Part shown: positions 9,601 through 16,695 of the stretch, piece after piece | Layout: each line of letters opens with the position of its first letter | Position numbering within the stretch: position 1 is the stretch's first letter | DNA from: Thalassoroseus pseudoceratinae | GTDB lineage: Bacteria; Planctomycetota; Planctomycetia; Planctomycetales; Planctomycetaceae | Direction: 5' to 3' | DNA: 64,000 nt | NCBI RefSeq assembly: GCF_011634775.1 | Contig: NZ_JAALXT010000002.1 | Coordinates: 1,054,001 to 1,118,000 of the forward strand | Notes under the pieces: model-generated | What the model saw: only the letters and a program-made list of their open reading frames with translations | The model's database searches: none | What the model was told of the DNA's origin: nothing | Position numbers and translations under genes: made by a program

Positions 9601-10746
9601 TGCAGTGAGGCCGATGCGCACCTGATCCTCAGTGAAGATAACACCGCCGCACGGTTGCTGACACGGCCTGGCGAAGCCATCTATAACGACGCCAACGGCA
9701 TGCTCGAAGGGAACAATTTGTTCCAGGTCGCTTGGTTGGGTGATGAAGAACACGACCGGTATTTAGAGCAAGTTCGCGATTTGGCGACGAAACACGGTCG
9801 CCAACTGGCCAGTCCAATCGTGTTCGAGGGAAATGTCCCAGCGAGTTTGAAACGAAACACTGAACTTGTTCAGCGGTTGCAGAACATGCCGCCGGATACC
9901 ACCGAAAGTCCGCTTACAGTTTGGTGGGGGGAACCGGTTTCGATCAGTCATCCCACGCAGACTGCATTTGTGCGTCAGGCGGGAGCGAATGTGTTGATCG
10001 TCGGTCAGGCGGGGACGATGATTGAAGGTTTGTTCATTGGGGCGTGTCTAAGTCTTGCAGCAGGAGTGGCGGATGATGACGCTTCCGAACTACCAACCTT
10101 CTGCCGATTGACTGGTACAGACGACCACAATGCGAGCTGGGCCACGCTCTCGGAATTGCTGCCGCAGGCAATTCGGACTGTCACTCCAAATGGAACGGCT
10201 GATGTCATTCGTGAGATCGCCACGGAAGTGAAACGTCGAATTGACGAAAACTCGACGGCATCACCGGTGTTTTTGTTCATCGATGATGTCAGTCAGTTCC
10301 GCGACCTGCGGAAAGCTGAGGACGATTTCGGGTTCACAACCAGTCTCGATCGCGACAAACCGGCCAGTCCCGGCAAAGCATTTGGGGAGGTTCTCCGCGA
10401 CGGTCCGGCGGTTGGCATTCATACCATCGTTTCTGCGAACTCTTACAACACGGTTGATCGGTGGTTCGGTCGTCAGTTGCTGCGGGAATTCGAAACTCGT
10501 GTCGTGTTTCAGATGAGTCCCGGAGATTCCAGCAACCTGGTCGACTCTCCTGCCGCAAGCCGACTCGGTCCGAACCGCGCACTTTTGTACCGTGATGATC
10601 AAGGCACCGTAGAGAAGTTCCGACCGTACGGCCCACCATCGCCCGAGACACTCCATGAACTTTTGGGCGATGGCACCGAAGCCGAAGTTGAGCCACCGCA
10701 ACAACTTGACGTCGCGGAAGATATCAACGAATGGACCATTATGTAG
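6682..10746 (+). CDS. FtsK/SpoIIIE-type ATPase, EccC/EssC-like
   Basis: A 1354-residue membrane ATPase, likely the motor of the ESX-like system. Order of parts: coiled coil (~20-230); two membrane helices (~239-259, 273-294); second coiled coil (~310-460); a first FtsK-like module without P-loop (~500-720, core strands VRFTVIDP and RILVVAGFP); a complete second module (~780-1000) with Walker A GRTGSGKST at 803-811 and Walker B ILLVVDEF with Asp911; and a third module (~1070-1320) whose P-loop is degraded to GQAGTMIEG although a Walker-B-like VFLFIDD remains. EccC proteins also have two helices followed by three ATPase modules, but long coiled coils on both sides of the helices are not typical of them. 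The start at 6682 overlaps the upstream stop; an ATG at 6721 is an alternative. Confidence 0.85.
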   Translation: MESRHQSDQSDPPMNESDSRFQPARYRELLDRFLAGVQQRHEAQEAINVMRMAGEDPELDERRNELAKLIETAEQQHQEIESEYGERLAAIETEHQAEIGAAESEYRLATREANQTWSTQTEAVEAKYRDNDWMLSSLLDDESDDSPKREYESFRDHTEATEERLIVEFATLRETYERVAETVRSRGHWRGDLSSPHVETAKTTERARERFDAAKAAFDEHHASFEKRWFPRIVSGWRVLAIGFTIWLAVFAVLFFLVDPQQIGLRSLDRIGWALASGGALVVVCGLIGLILWDIAARKTWTAFIPMHESIVIASDAQRQWNKRSKAELQRREKDFRQRQAFVQKRRRMAEEKFNTERTERLEALTVTRDEKLHAAAIVQEERIHQVNTVAAEQKTAVEQEHHQQLENWTRNLEQRRSELEDRIAELETHRLTDEANRRTTMEREWSLMLNGVREAAEEIQSAGQSRSHEWDEVLQSDWPVPEQIPSQMRLGDFRLDLQSHLGGQFQPEAVDLETETAWNLPLMLPFPHSPSLVVETNQGGRNEAVSVLQVAMLRLLTQLPPGKVRFTVIDPVGLGEPFSAFMHLADYDDLLITNRIWTESAHIDQQLTDLTEHLENVFQKYLRNEFETIEDYNHHAGEVAEPYRILVVAGFPSAFTERAASRLTSIMASGPRCGVYTLLSVDTRQTMPRGFQLSDVEQNATVLRWQGNGFESSIDGHYDLPIVPDDPPEPNLFTGIVRKLGDLSRHVRRVEVPFHRIVPTEDRYWTDDSRGVLDCPLGRSGATKLQHLRFGIGTSQHALVAGRTGSGKSTLLHVLVTTLALKYSPDDIEFYLIDFKKGVEFKTYASHNLPHAKVIAIESDREFGVSTLQRLDDVLKERGELFRDLGVQDIGQFRDTQPDTPMPRILLVVDEFQEFFVEDDRHSQTASLLLDRLVRQGRAFGIHVLLGSQTLGGAYSLARTTLSQMAVRIALQCSEADAHLILSEDNTAARLLTRPGEAIYNDANGMLEGNNLFQVAWLGDEEHDRYLEQVRDLATKHGRQLASPIVFEGNVPASLKRNTELVQRLQNMPPDTTESPLTVWWGEPVSISHPTQTAFVRQAGANVLIVGQAGTMIEGLFIGACLSLAAGVADDDASELPTFCRLTGTDDHNASWATLSELLPQAIRTVTPNGTADVIREIATEVKRRIDENSTASPVFLFIDDVSQFRDLRKAEDDFGFTTSLDRDKPASPGKAFGEVLRDGPAVGIHTIVSANSYNTVDRWFGRQLLREFETRVVFQMSPGDSSNLVDSPAASRLGPNRALLYRDDQGTVEKFRPYGPPSPETLHELLGDGTEAEVEPPQQLDVAEDINEWTIM

Positions 10747-10958
10747 ACAAGTGTCTGGCGAAAAGCCGAGAAATGTTGGCGATTTTCTGAATGGTTGGCA
10801 TGCGAAGAAGATGGAAAAATCTTCAAAAACCGCGATTGTGGCATTCTGAAGTTTCTGTTATCACCCCGCCTCGCAGCAATCTCTTGCATTACTACATTCA
10901 CAACCGACTGCAACCGGTCTGACGGCGGGATTCGTGGACCGATTGGGGAGCATCTCTC

Positions 10959-12359
10959 TTGAGCAGTTCGACGCAACACAAATTACGGGTCTTGTTTGTC
11001 GACGACGAACCGGCCATTCGCGAAGTCATGAAGATTGAGCTCCCAAGGATGGGACACGATCTCACGATCTGCGAAGACGGTGAATCGGCACTCAAGGTCT
11101 TGGAAGATTCGTCTTTCGACGCCGCCATCGTCGATTTGAAGATGCCTGGGTTATCCGGCTGGGATGTTGTCGAACATCTCAAGAAGGTTTCGCCGGAAAC
11201 CGAGTTCATCATCAGCACCGGTCATGGCGACATGAAGGAAGCCATTCGCGCACTCCGCGAAGGTGCCTACGACTTCCTACCCAAGCCGTGCAAACTCTTC
11301 GAAATCGCCAACGTTTTGCAACGTGTCGGCGATAAGAAGGCCCTGACGAACAAGGCGATTGCCCTGGAAACTCGGCTGAAACGAGCCGAGGGCAAGACGA
11401 ACATCGTCGGTTCATCACCGGGCATGACCCGTGTGAAGACGCTGATCGAAAAGATCGCTCCCACGGATTCGACGGTCCTCATCCTCGGTGAAACCGGGAC
11501 GGGGAAAGAACTCGTGGCCCGCAGCGTTCACGAGCAGAGCTTGCGAGCCGACGGGCCGTTTGTTCCGGTCAACTGCGGTGCACTGCCGGAGAATCTGATC
11601 GAAAGCGAATTCTTCGGTCACCGCAAAGGTGCCTTCACCGGAGCCGACGCACCACGCAAAGGTTTGTTCGAAGTCGCCCACGGCGGGACGTTGTTCCTCG
11701 ACGAATTGGGCGAACTCGATAAGTCCATGCAGGTCAAGCTCTTGCGGTTCTTGGAGTCCGGTGAAATTCGCCGCGTCGGTGAGAATGAACCATTCAACGT
11801 CGATGTGCGAATCGTCTGTGCGACGAACCGTGATCTTCAGGAAATGGCTGAAGAGGGAACATTCCGCGAGGATTTGATCTTCCGCGTGAATACCTTTGAA
11901 ATTCATCTGCCACCACTTCGCGAACGCAAGGAAGACATTCCGGAAATCGCGTTGGCGTTGATCGCTCGACATCTCAAACGTGACGATGTTTCCCGCGAAA
12001 TCTTGACGCCGGAAGCAACCGAAGCGTTGATCAATCACGAGTGGACCGGCAACATCCGCGAGCTAGCGAATGCGTTGGAACACGCGGTGATTCTCTCCGG
12101 AGGCGAACCGATCAGTCCCGAAGATTTGCCGCGGGCGGTCACCCGACCAGGAGCGCGTCCCGGTGCACACGCGGTGAAGTTCTCCGGCAGTGGCAAAGTT
12201 CGCACGCTCCGAGAAGTCGAGATGGAAGTCATCCTCGACACCCTCGAAAAGCACGACGGCGACAAACCGAAAACCGCCAGCGAACTCGGTATCGCGTTGA
12301 AAACGCTGTACAACAAACTGAACCAGTACCAGGCCCAACACCAAGCCAAAGCCGGGTAG
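10959..12359 (+). CDS. Sigma-54-dependent response regulator, NtrC type
   Basis: A 466-residue activator with three parts: a receiver domain (acidic pair Asp15-Asp16, phospho-acceptor Asp59 in VDLKMP, Lys109 in LPKP), an AAA+ sigma-54 interaction domain (Walker A GETGTGKE at 177-184, sigma-54 contact loop GAFTGA at 224-229) and a C-terminal Fis-type helix-turn-helix (ASELGIALKTLYNKL). It should activate RpoN promoters when phosphorylated. No histidine kinase is adjacent, so its partner and targets are unknown. The start is TTG at 10959 with a strong GGGGAG eight bases upstream; the first in-frame ATG lies beyond the receiver's first strand. A palindromic element and a terminator follow the gene. 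Confidence 0.93.
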   Translation: MSSSTQHKLRVLFVDDEPAIREVMKIELPRMGHDLTICEDGESALKVLEDSSFDAAIVDLKMPGLSGWDVVEHLKKVSPETEFIISTGHGDMKEAIRALREGAYDFLPKPCKLFEIANVLQRVGDKKALTNKAIALETRLKRAEGKTNIVGSSPGMTRVKTLIEKIAPTDSTVLILGETGTGKELVARSVHEQSLRADGPFVPVNCGALPENLIESEFFGHRKGAFTGADAPRKGLFEVAHGGTLFLDELGELDKSMQVKLLRFLESGEIRRVGENEPFNVDVRIVCATNRDLQEMAEEGTFREDLIFRVNTFEIHLPPLRERKEDIPEIALALIARHLKRDDVSREILTPEATEALINHEWTGNIRELANALEHAVILSGGEPISPEDLPRAVTRPGARPGAHAVKFSGSGKVRTLREVEMEVILDTLEKHDGDKPKTASELGIALKTLYNKLNQYQAQHQAKAG

Positions 12360-12374
12360 CGCGGTCCATGATTG

Positions 12375-12445
12375 GTAGGCTGGGTCATGACCCAGCACGA
12401 ATTCGCGACGACACGGAACAAATGCTGGGTCGCGACCCAGCCTAC
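12375..12445. repeat. Bipartite REP/BIME-like palindrome (GTAG-footed)
   Basis: A 71-base element made of two hairpins. The left has CTGGGTCATGACCCAG (12380-12395), the right CTGGGTCGCGACCCAG (12425-12440). The ends are inverted repeats: GTAGGCTGGGTC at 12375-12386 and GACCCAGCCTAC at 12434-12445. GTAG at one end and CTAC at the other is the foot arrangement recognised by REP-associated transposases (RAYT) in other bacteria. It starts 16 bases after the sigma-54 regulator stop. The same architecture with a different core occurs at 28858-28943. Confidence 0.75.
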
Positions 12446-12464
12446 GATCATCAAGAATTCATCA

Positions 12465-12495
12465 GGCCTCCGGGATGCAACCCGGGGGCTTTTTG
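12465..12495 (+). terminator. Intrinsic terminator
   Basis: The stem CCTCCGGG (12467-12474) pairs with CCCGGGGG (12481-12488, one G-T pair) over a six-base loop and is followed by CTTTTT. It lies about 110 bases after the sigma-54 regulator and 50 before the ABC ATPase gene, so it most likely ends the regulator transcript. Confidence 0.7.
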
Positions 12496-12545
12496 CGTTA
12501 GACTCAAGGCATCCATTTCGCTGTTCATCGTGTCGGAACTCTTTG

Positions 12546-13472
12546 ATGATTGAAACGCAGAGTCTCACCAAGAAATATGGGGATTTGGTCGCCGTCAACG
12601 AGATCAATTTGAATCTCAAGGAAGGCGATGTGTTCGGGTTCATCGGTCCGAACGGGTCGGGCAAGACGACCACCATGCGGATGATCGCGACGCTGCTCAA
12701 TCCGGATTACGGCGAAGCGTACGTTTGCGGAAAGAGTATCTACACGCATCCGCAAGAAATTCGCCGGCTGGTCGGTTACATGCCGGACTTTTTTGGTGTG
12801 TACGATGATATGACCGTCATCGAATACCTCGAATTTTTCGCCGCCACCTACCGCATCGACGGACCGGCCCGGCGGAAAGTCTGTGAGGAAAAGCTCGAAT
12901 TGGTCGACCTGTCGTTCAAACGCGATGCGTACGCCAGCCAACTGTCGCGGGGGCAAACGCAGCGTCTCGGTTTGGCACGCACGTTATTACATGAACCGCA
13001 GGTGTTGTTGCTGGACGAACCGGCGAGCGGTCTGGACCCGCGTGCACGGATCGAAATTCGCGGACTGCTCAAACGGCTGGGCGAAACGAACAAAACCATC
13101 GTCGTGTCCAGCCACATTCTGCCAGAATTGGCTGATGTCTGTACGCGGGTCGGCATGATCGAGAAGGGCAACTTGATCATTGACGACTATGTGAAGGAAG
13201 TCATGCGGAAGGCTCGAGAGACGATCACGCTCGACATCCGTGTAACCACCGATTCCGAAGGGGCCGCCAAACTGTTGGAAGGACACGATTCCGTTGCGTC
13301 GATCACGATGCAAGGCGAAACGATTCGGGCATATCTGGACCGCGAAACGCTCGATTACAGCACGCTCCCGACGATGTTGATCGAAGCCGGCTATCGCATC
13401 CAAATGTTCCGCGAAGAAGACGTGAACCTTGAAACCGCGTTCATGGAATTGACCAAGGGCGTGCAGCAGTAG
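12546..13472 (+). CDS. ABC transporter ATP-binding protein (no adjacent permease)
   Basis: A 308-residue ABC ATPase of the export (CcmA/multidrug/NatA-like) type: Walker A GPNGSGKT at 34-41, signature LSRGQ at 133-137, Walker B LLLDEP at 154-159, and a C-terminal ~85-residue extension (TLDIRVTTDSEGAAKLLEGH) often found in this subfamily. Such proteins normally pair with a six-helix permease, but none follows. The next genes encode two small two-helix membrane proteins. The ATG at 12546 matches the family N-terminus; the in-frame extension upstream runs through the palindrome and terminator and cannot be coding. Confidence 0.9.
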   Translation: MIETQSLTKKYGDLVAVNEINLNLKEGDVFGFIGPNGSGKTTTMRMIATLLNPDYGEAYVCGKSIYTHPQEIRRLVGYMPDFFGVYDDMTVIEYLEFFAATYRIDGPARRKVCEEKLELVDLSFKRDAYASQLSRGQTQRLGLARTLLHEPQVLLLDEPASGLDPRARIEIRGLLKRLGETNKTIVVSSHILPELADVCTRVGMIEKGNLIIDDYVKEVMRKARETITLDIRVTTDSEGAAKLLEGHDSVASITMQGETIRAYLDRETLDYSTLPTMLIEAGYRIQMFREEDVNLETAFMELTKGVQQ

Positions 13473-13507
13473 TTTTATCTGCGAACACTGAACACAAAAA
13501 ACTGGTC

Positions 13508-13765
13508 ATGTTGAATTTTCTACTGTTTGCTATCGGCTTCATCGGGACCATGAACATGTTTTTTGGTGCTCTCGTCATTTGGCTCGGTGGTTTATCAGTG
13601 CGACCCGATATTCATTCCAACATGAGCGACGAAGAGATTCGTGAGATTGCAAGGAAGGGGCATGTGCCGCACCCAGAAGAGAAGGCTGTCGTAATTGGGT
13701 TTGTCATGCTCGCAATGTCTATTCTTGTTAAGTTGCTTCTTCAGCTGACTCCGTTGCGGGATTAA
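13508..13765 (+). CDS. Small two-helix membrane protein A
   Basis: An 85-residue protein with a hydrophobic N-terminal helix (LLFAIGFIGTMNMFFGALVIWLGGL), a polar middle (NMSDEEIREIARKGHVPHPEEK) and a second helix (AVVIGFVMLAMSILVKLLLQL). It starts 36 bases after the ABC ATPase and may be co-transcribed. Its layout and the MSDEEI motif are repeated in the next gene, suggesting an old tandem duplication. The family is not recognised. Partnership with the ABC ATPase is a guess from position only. Confidence 0.6.
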   Translation: MLNFLLFAIGFIGTMNMFFGALVIWLGGLSVRPDIHSNMSDEEIREIARKGHVPHPEEKAVVIGFVMLAMSILVKLLLQLTPLRD

Positions 13766-13823
13766 TAAGGTTTCCGTGTGTCCTGCAATGACCGCCGGTC
13801 TCGACGAAAACGAGGTTTGAGCC

Positions 13824-14072
13824 ATGATTTCCGCACCCTGGTATTTGTTGGCCGGCGGGATTGTCCTTGTGATCATCGCCTACTTCTTGGCCGGTTTCAG
13901 CGGAGCGGCGGAGAAACGCGGGCCGATGATTGACGAGCGGATGTCCGACAAGGACATTGCACAGAGTCTGCAAGACAGCGAGTCGCTATCCCCCGCGAGT
14001 ATCGTGATGCTATTGGGATTCGTGTTGATTGCGATCAGCGTTATTTGGCGGTTCGTGCGGTACTTTGTGTAA
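13824..14072 (+). CDS. Small two-helix membrane protein B
   Basis: An 82-residue protein with the same plan as the gene 59 bases upstream: N-terminal helix (WYLLAGGIVLVIIAYFLAGF), polar middle (DERMSDKDIAQSLQDSESL) and C-terminal helix (IVMLLGFVLIAISVIWRFVRYF). The motif MSDKDIAQ aligns with MSDEEIRE of its neighbour. No catalytic motif is visible. It could be a membrane-anchored accessory subunit, but no function can be supported. Confidence 0.6.
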   Translation: MISAPWYLLAGGIVLVIIAYFLAGFSGAAEKRGPMIDERMSDKDIAQSLQDSESLSPASIVMLLGFVLIAISVIWRFVRYFV

Positions 14073-14098
14073 CGATACTTTGAGTGGGCATCGGAGCT

Positions 14099-14626
14099 AT
14101 GGGCTGGAAAAAGTCTTCGCGGCGAACGTTGCACTTCGATTCGATCAGTGAGATCCGCAGCGAGATTAACCGCCTCGCGAGTGCAAATATCAGAACGATC
14201 GGGAATTGGTCATTTGCTCAAATTCTGGACCATCTCGCGAGTGCGATGGAAGCTTCCTTTGACGGCTTCAACTTCAAGTCGCCATGGTTCGTGCGGTCGA
14301 TCGCGGGACCGATGGTGAAAAAGCGTTTTCTGACCAAACCGATGCCTGCGGGCTTCAAACTCCCGAAACGCGCGACACAGATTCTTCCCGATAAAGGAGT
14401 GGATCGAACGGCCTCGTTGAGCCGGATTTTCGCGGTGCTTGATCGCTTCGAGCACGAAGAACCCCGCCAACCACATCCGGTGTTCGGCCGACTGACACCC
14501 GCAGAGTCAATCCAACTGCACTGCCGACACGCCGAATTGCACCTGAGTTTCGTTGTCCCCCAAACCGACGCAGCGACAGAAGCCGCGATGCCGGTCGAGT
14601 CTGGAACACCGGACAAATCACCGTGA
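14099..14626 (+). CDS. DUF1569 domain protein
   Basis: A 175-residue protein resembling DUF1569 (DinB/YfiT-like four-helix fold): RTLHFDSISEIRSEINRL, then GNWSFAQILDHLASAMEASFDG with the helix-one His, then HPVFGRLTPAESIQLHCRHAELHLSF carrying the C-terminal His cluster. Members of this clan often bind metal through three His. The biochemical role of DUF1569 is unknown. It starts 26 bases after the small membrane protein B gene. Its last 9 bases overlap the convergent gene at 14618. ATG 14099 is used; a GTG at 14084 without a ribosome binding site is in frame. Confidence 0.7.
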   Translation: MGWKKSSRRTLHFDSISEIRSEINRLASANIRTIGNWSFAQILDHLASAMEASFDGFNFKSPWFVRSIAGPMVKKRFLTKPMPAGFKLPKRATQILPDKGVDRTASLSRIFAVLDRFEHEEPRQPHPVFGRLTPAESIQLHCRHAELHLSFVVPQTDAATEAAMPVESGTPDKSP

Positions 14627-16417
14627 GTAATAGTGGTAGGTGACGGTGGGCTCGAAAGATTCACCCGGCTTCAGATTGAATTGCCAACGAACGATCGAAC
14701 TATTGTTGACGGTCGGGTCACCGTAGAAATCTTTCCAGTCGCCAGCTGTGTAGGGTTGTAGCGTAATTTCGCCATTGTCGGAGGCTTCGGTCGCTTTCCC
14801 ACCGAAGCGGAATGAGATCTCCGCTCGGATCGGGTAGGGCTTATAGTTGGTCATTTTCAATTGGGCCTGCTTTTCGATCTTGGCGTATGCATATCCGTTC
14901 CATTGCATACCGTTCGGAACCCGACCGATTTCCTTCTCGGTCGCATTCGCCCGCACATCGACGGCAATCGTTACCGGAACGCGAACTTCGCTCCCGCGGG
15001 ATGTGTACGTCAGCAATTCCTGAGCGAGCGGCAAGTTCCCCTGCATGATCAGAGCCGCCCCGGTGGTCCAGGGCACATCGGTGTTGTTGGGCATTTCGAT
15101 TTGATGCCACACATCGTTCTTCGCGAGTTTGAGCGGTGAGTTGGCCTCCGACCCGGTGCGGGCGGCCCCATCGCGAGTGCGTGTAACATGCAGATCCCAA
15201 GTGTAAGCATTCTGGTACGGAGCGTGTCCGATGAAGATTGGAATCGAGGCGCGATCGCCCTTTTTGAGTTCCATCTTTGGCAGCGAATAGACAAACAAGT
15301 TCTGTGCGCCGCCGGTGGTCAGCTCATCCGGCAAGACGATCCCTCCACCTTCACCGGCATCACCGCCGCGTCGGTTTCCTCGCCATTCACTCGCTCTTTG
15401 GCTGAACATCGCGTTGCTATACGAATTGTTACTCATCTGGCCCATCACCTGCGGCGCAGCTTGAGCGAGCGTGTCGACGAGCGTCTTTTCCAGGATCAAC
15501 GGGCTTACAATTTCTCGAAAACGGAAGTTCGGCACGCCAACAACGAGATCAATCGCCGCCTTGGAAAAGTCTTCGGCTTCGTTGAGAATTTCCCCCTGCA
15601 AGTTCAGCGTGGCCTCACGGTTTTTGTCATCATCCCGAAGTGCCATGCGGTAGGTTGGAATCCAACGGAGCCCCGGTCGGAAGTACATCAGCGTGAGTTC
15701 CTGTTTCACGCCCGGCTGATCGAATCGGAAGGTGAGCTGCTTCGACTTGATCTTTGTTGTGACGTTGCGAGTGACCGCTGTTTCCAAATCGTCGCCCACG
15801 AGATGACGAACGTCGTTGATCGGTAAAACGACATCTCCGTCTTTCGTTGCCATCACGACATATTGACCGGTAATTCCACTCATCACCGGGCGAGCAAAAT
15901 CCGCGTTGGCGGAGAGCACGGAGATTGCAAATGGGTCAATCCCGACGTCTTCCCAACGCTCCCGAGCCACGTTTGTTTGGGTCGGTTGCTTCAAGACTTC
16001 CTTAATCTTCCCAGGCAATTCTTCACGGTTCGACAATTGCAGTTTGACGTCCTTGCCAACATTGGAATCGAGCAAATCGAGCATATGGGCTGCCGATTGT
16101 GTTGTCGTGGTGGTTTCTTCGCGCTCGGTTTCCCGCGCGAGCATATTGATCAAACGCCCCTGCTTGGGAACCGCCCAAAAGGAACCAAGTACGGCCGCAT
16201 TGGGAACTTCGTTCGTAAAGACTTCGCCATCATCGTTGGTCGTTGCTGTGCCTTTTTTGATGACCATCGCATAGCCATCTTTGAAGATAATTAACCGCTC
16301 GGTCGTGAGTTTCAGTTCGTGGGGATCATCTTTCTCCGCGCCAAAAACGAACCTTTCGCCGAGTGAATTCAGCCCCGTGAGTATCCCCACGAGGACGATG
16401 AGAGCAGACCGCGACAT
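14618..16417 (-). CDS. Secreted DUF4139-like protein
   Basis: A 599-residue exported protein with an N-terminal signal sequence (SALIVLVGILTGL). The central part has features of the DUF4139 group: RPGLRWIPTYRMAL, then ATLNLQGEILNEAEDFSKAAIDLVVGVPNFRF. That pattern (new strand after W-x-P-x-Y, then N-x-x-x-x-D) is typical of these beta-rich proteins, and the C-terminal half ends in a beta-sandwich-like region (WQFNLKPGESFEPTVTYHYYSR). The function is unknown; secretion into the periplasm is likely. It is single on the minus strand and converges with the DUF1569 gene. Its start faces an outer-membrane protein gene across a 278-base divergent region. Confidence 0.65.
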   Translation of the reverse strand: MSRSALIVLVGILTGLNSLGERFVFGAEKDDPHELKLTTERLIIFKDGYAMVIKKGTATTNDDGEVFTNEVPNAAVLGSFWAVPKQGRLINMLARETEREETTTTTQSAAHMLDLLDSNVGKDVKLQLSNREELPGKIKEVLKQPTQTNVARERWEDVGIDPFAISVLSANADFARPVMSGITGQYVVMATKDGDVVLPINDVRHLVGDDLETAVTRNVTTKIKSKQLTFRFDQPGVKQELTLMYFRPGLRWIPTYRMALRDDDKNREATLNLQGEILNEAEDFSKAAIDLVVGVPNFRFREIVSPLILEKTLVDTLAQAAPQVMGQMSNNSYSNAMFSQRASEWRGNRRGGDAGEGGGIVLPDELTTGGAQNLFVYSLPKMELKKGDRASIPIFIGHAPYQNAYTWDLHVTRTRDGAARTGSEANSPLKLAKNDVWHQIEMPNNTDVPWTTGAALIMQGNLPLAQELLTYTSRGSEVRVPVTIAVDVRANATEKEIGRVPNGMQWNGYAYAKIEKQAQLKMTNYKPYPIRAEISFRFGGKATEASDNGEITLQPYTAGDWKDFYGDPTVNNSSIVRWQFNLKPGESFEPTVTYHYYSR

Positions 16418-16501
16418 GTGATTTCTCCTGTGGAATTGACGAAGCAGATAGCGAGGTCAAATTGTAACGGTTCTGGCGGAATCTCTGAGTAACGTGTTGG
16501 T

Positions 16502-16532
16502 AACACTGTCGGCGTAATGGTGTCACAGTGTT
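16502..16532. promoter_or_regulatory. Inverted repeat in divergent promoter region
   Basis: AACACTGT (16502-16509) and its exact inverse ACAGTGTT (16525-16532) are separated by 15 bases, between the divergent genes at 16417 (minus) and 16696 (plus). The half-site spacing suits a dimeric DNA-binding protein, but no regulator is identified and the stem is too widely spaced for a terminator. Confidence 0.35.
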
Positions 16533-16695
16533 GGAGTTGCATGGCGCGCAAACGGGGTTGACTTGTCGTTAAAGATGGCAGATGTGTTAAAGACCTTAGG
16601 ATCGGGGAATCGATACAGGTGATGTATGGGTCGCCATCGTGGTTTTGCGATGGACGACATGGGGGGACCGCTGAACCTACGGACTGGTGCCGATC

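Noticed and set aside
10807-10824. Hairpin GAAGAT/ATCTTC after the FtsK-like gene
   Set aside because: A six-base AT-rich stem with no T tract on either strand does not make a convincing terminator.
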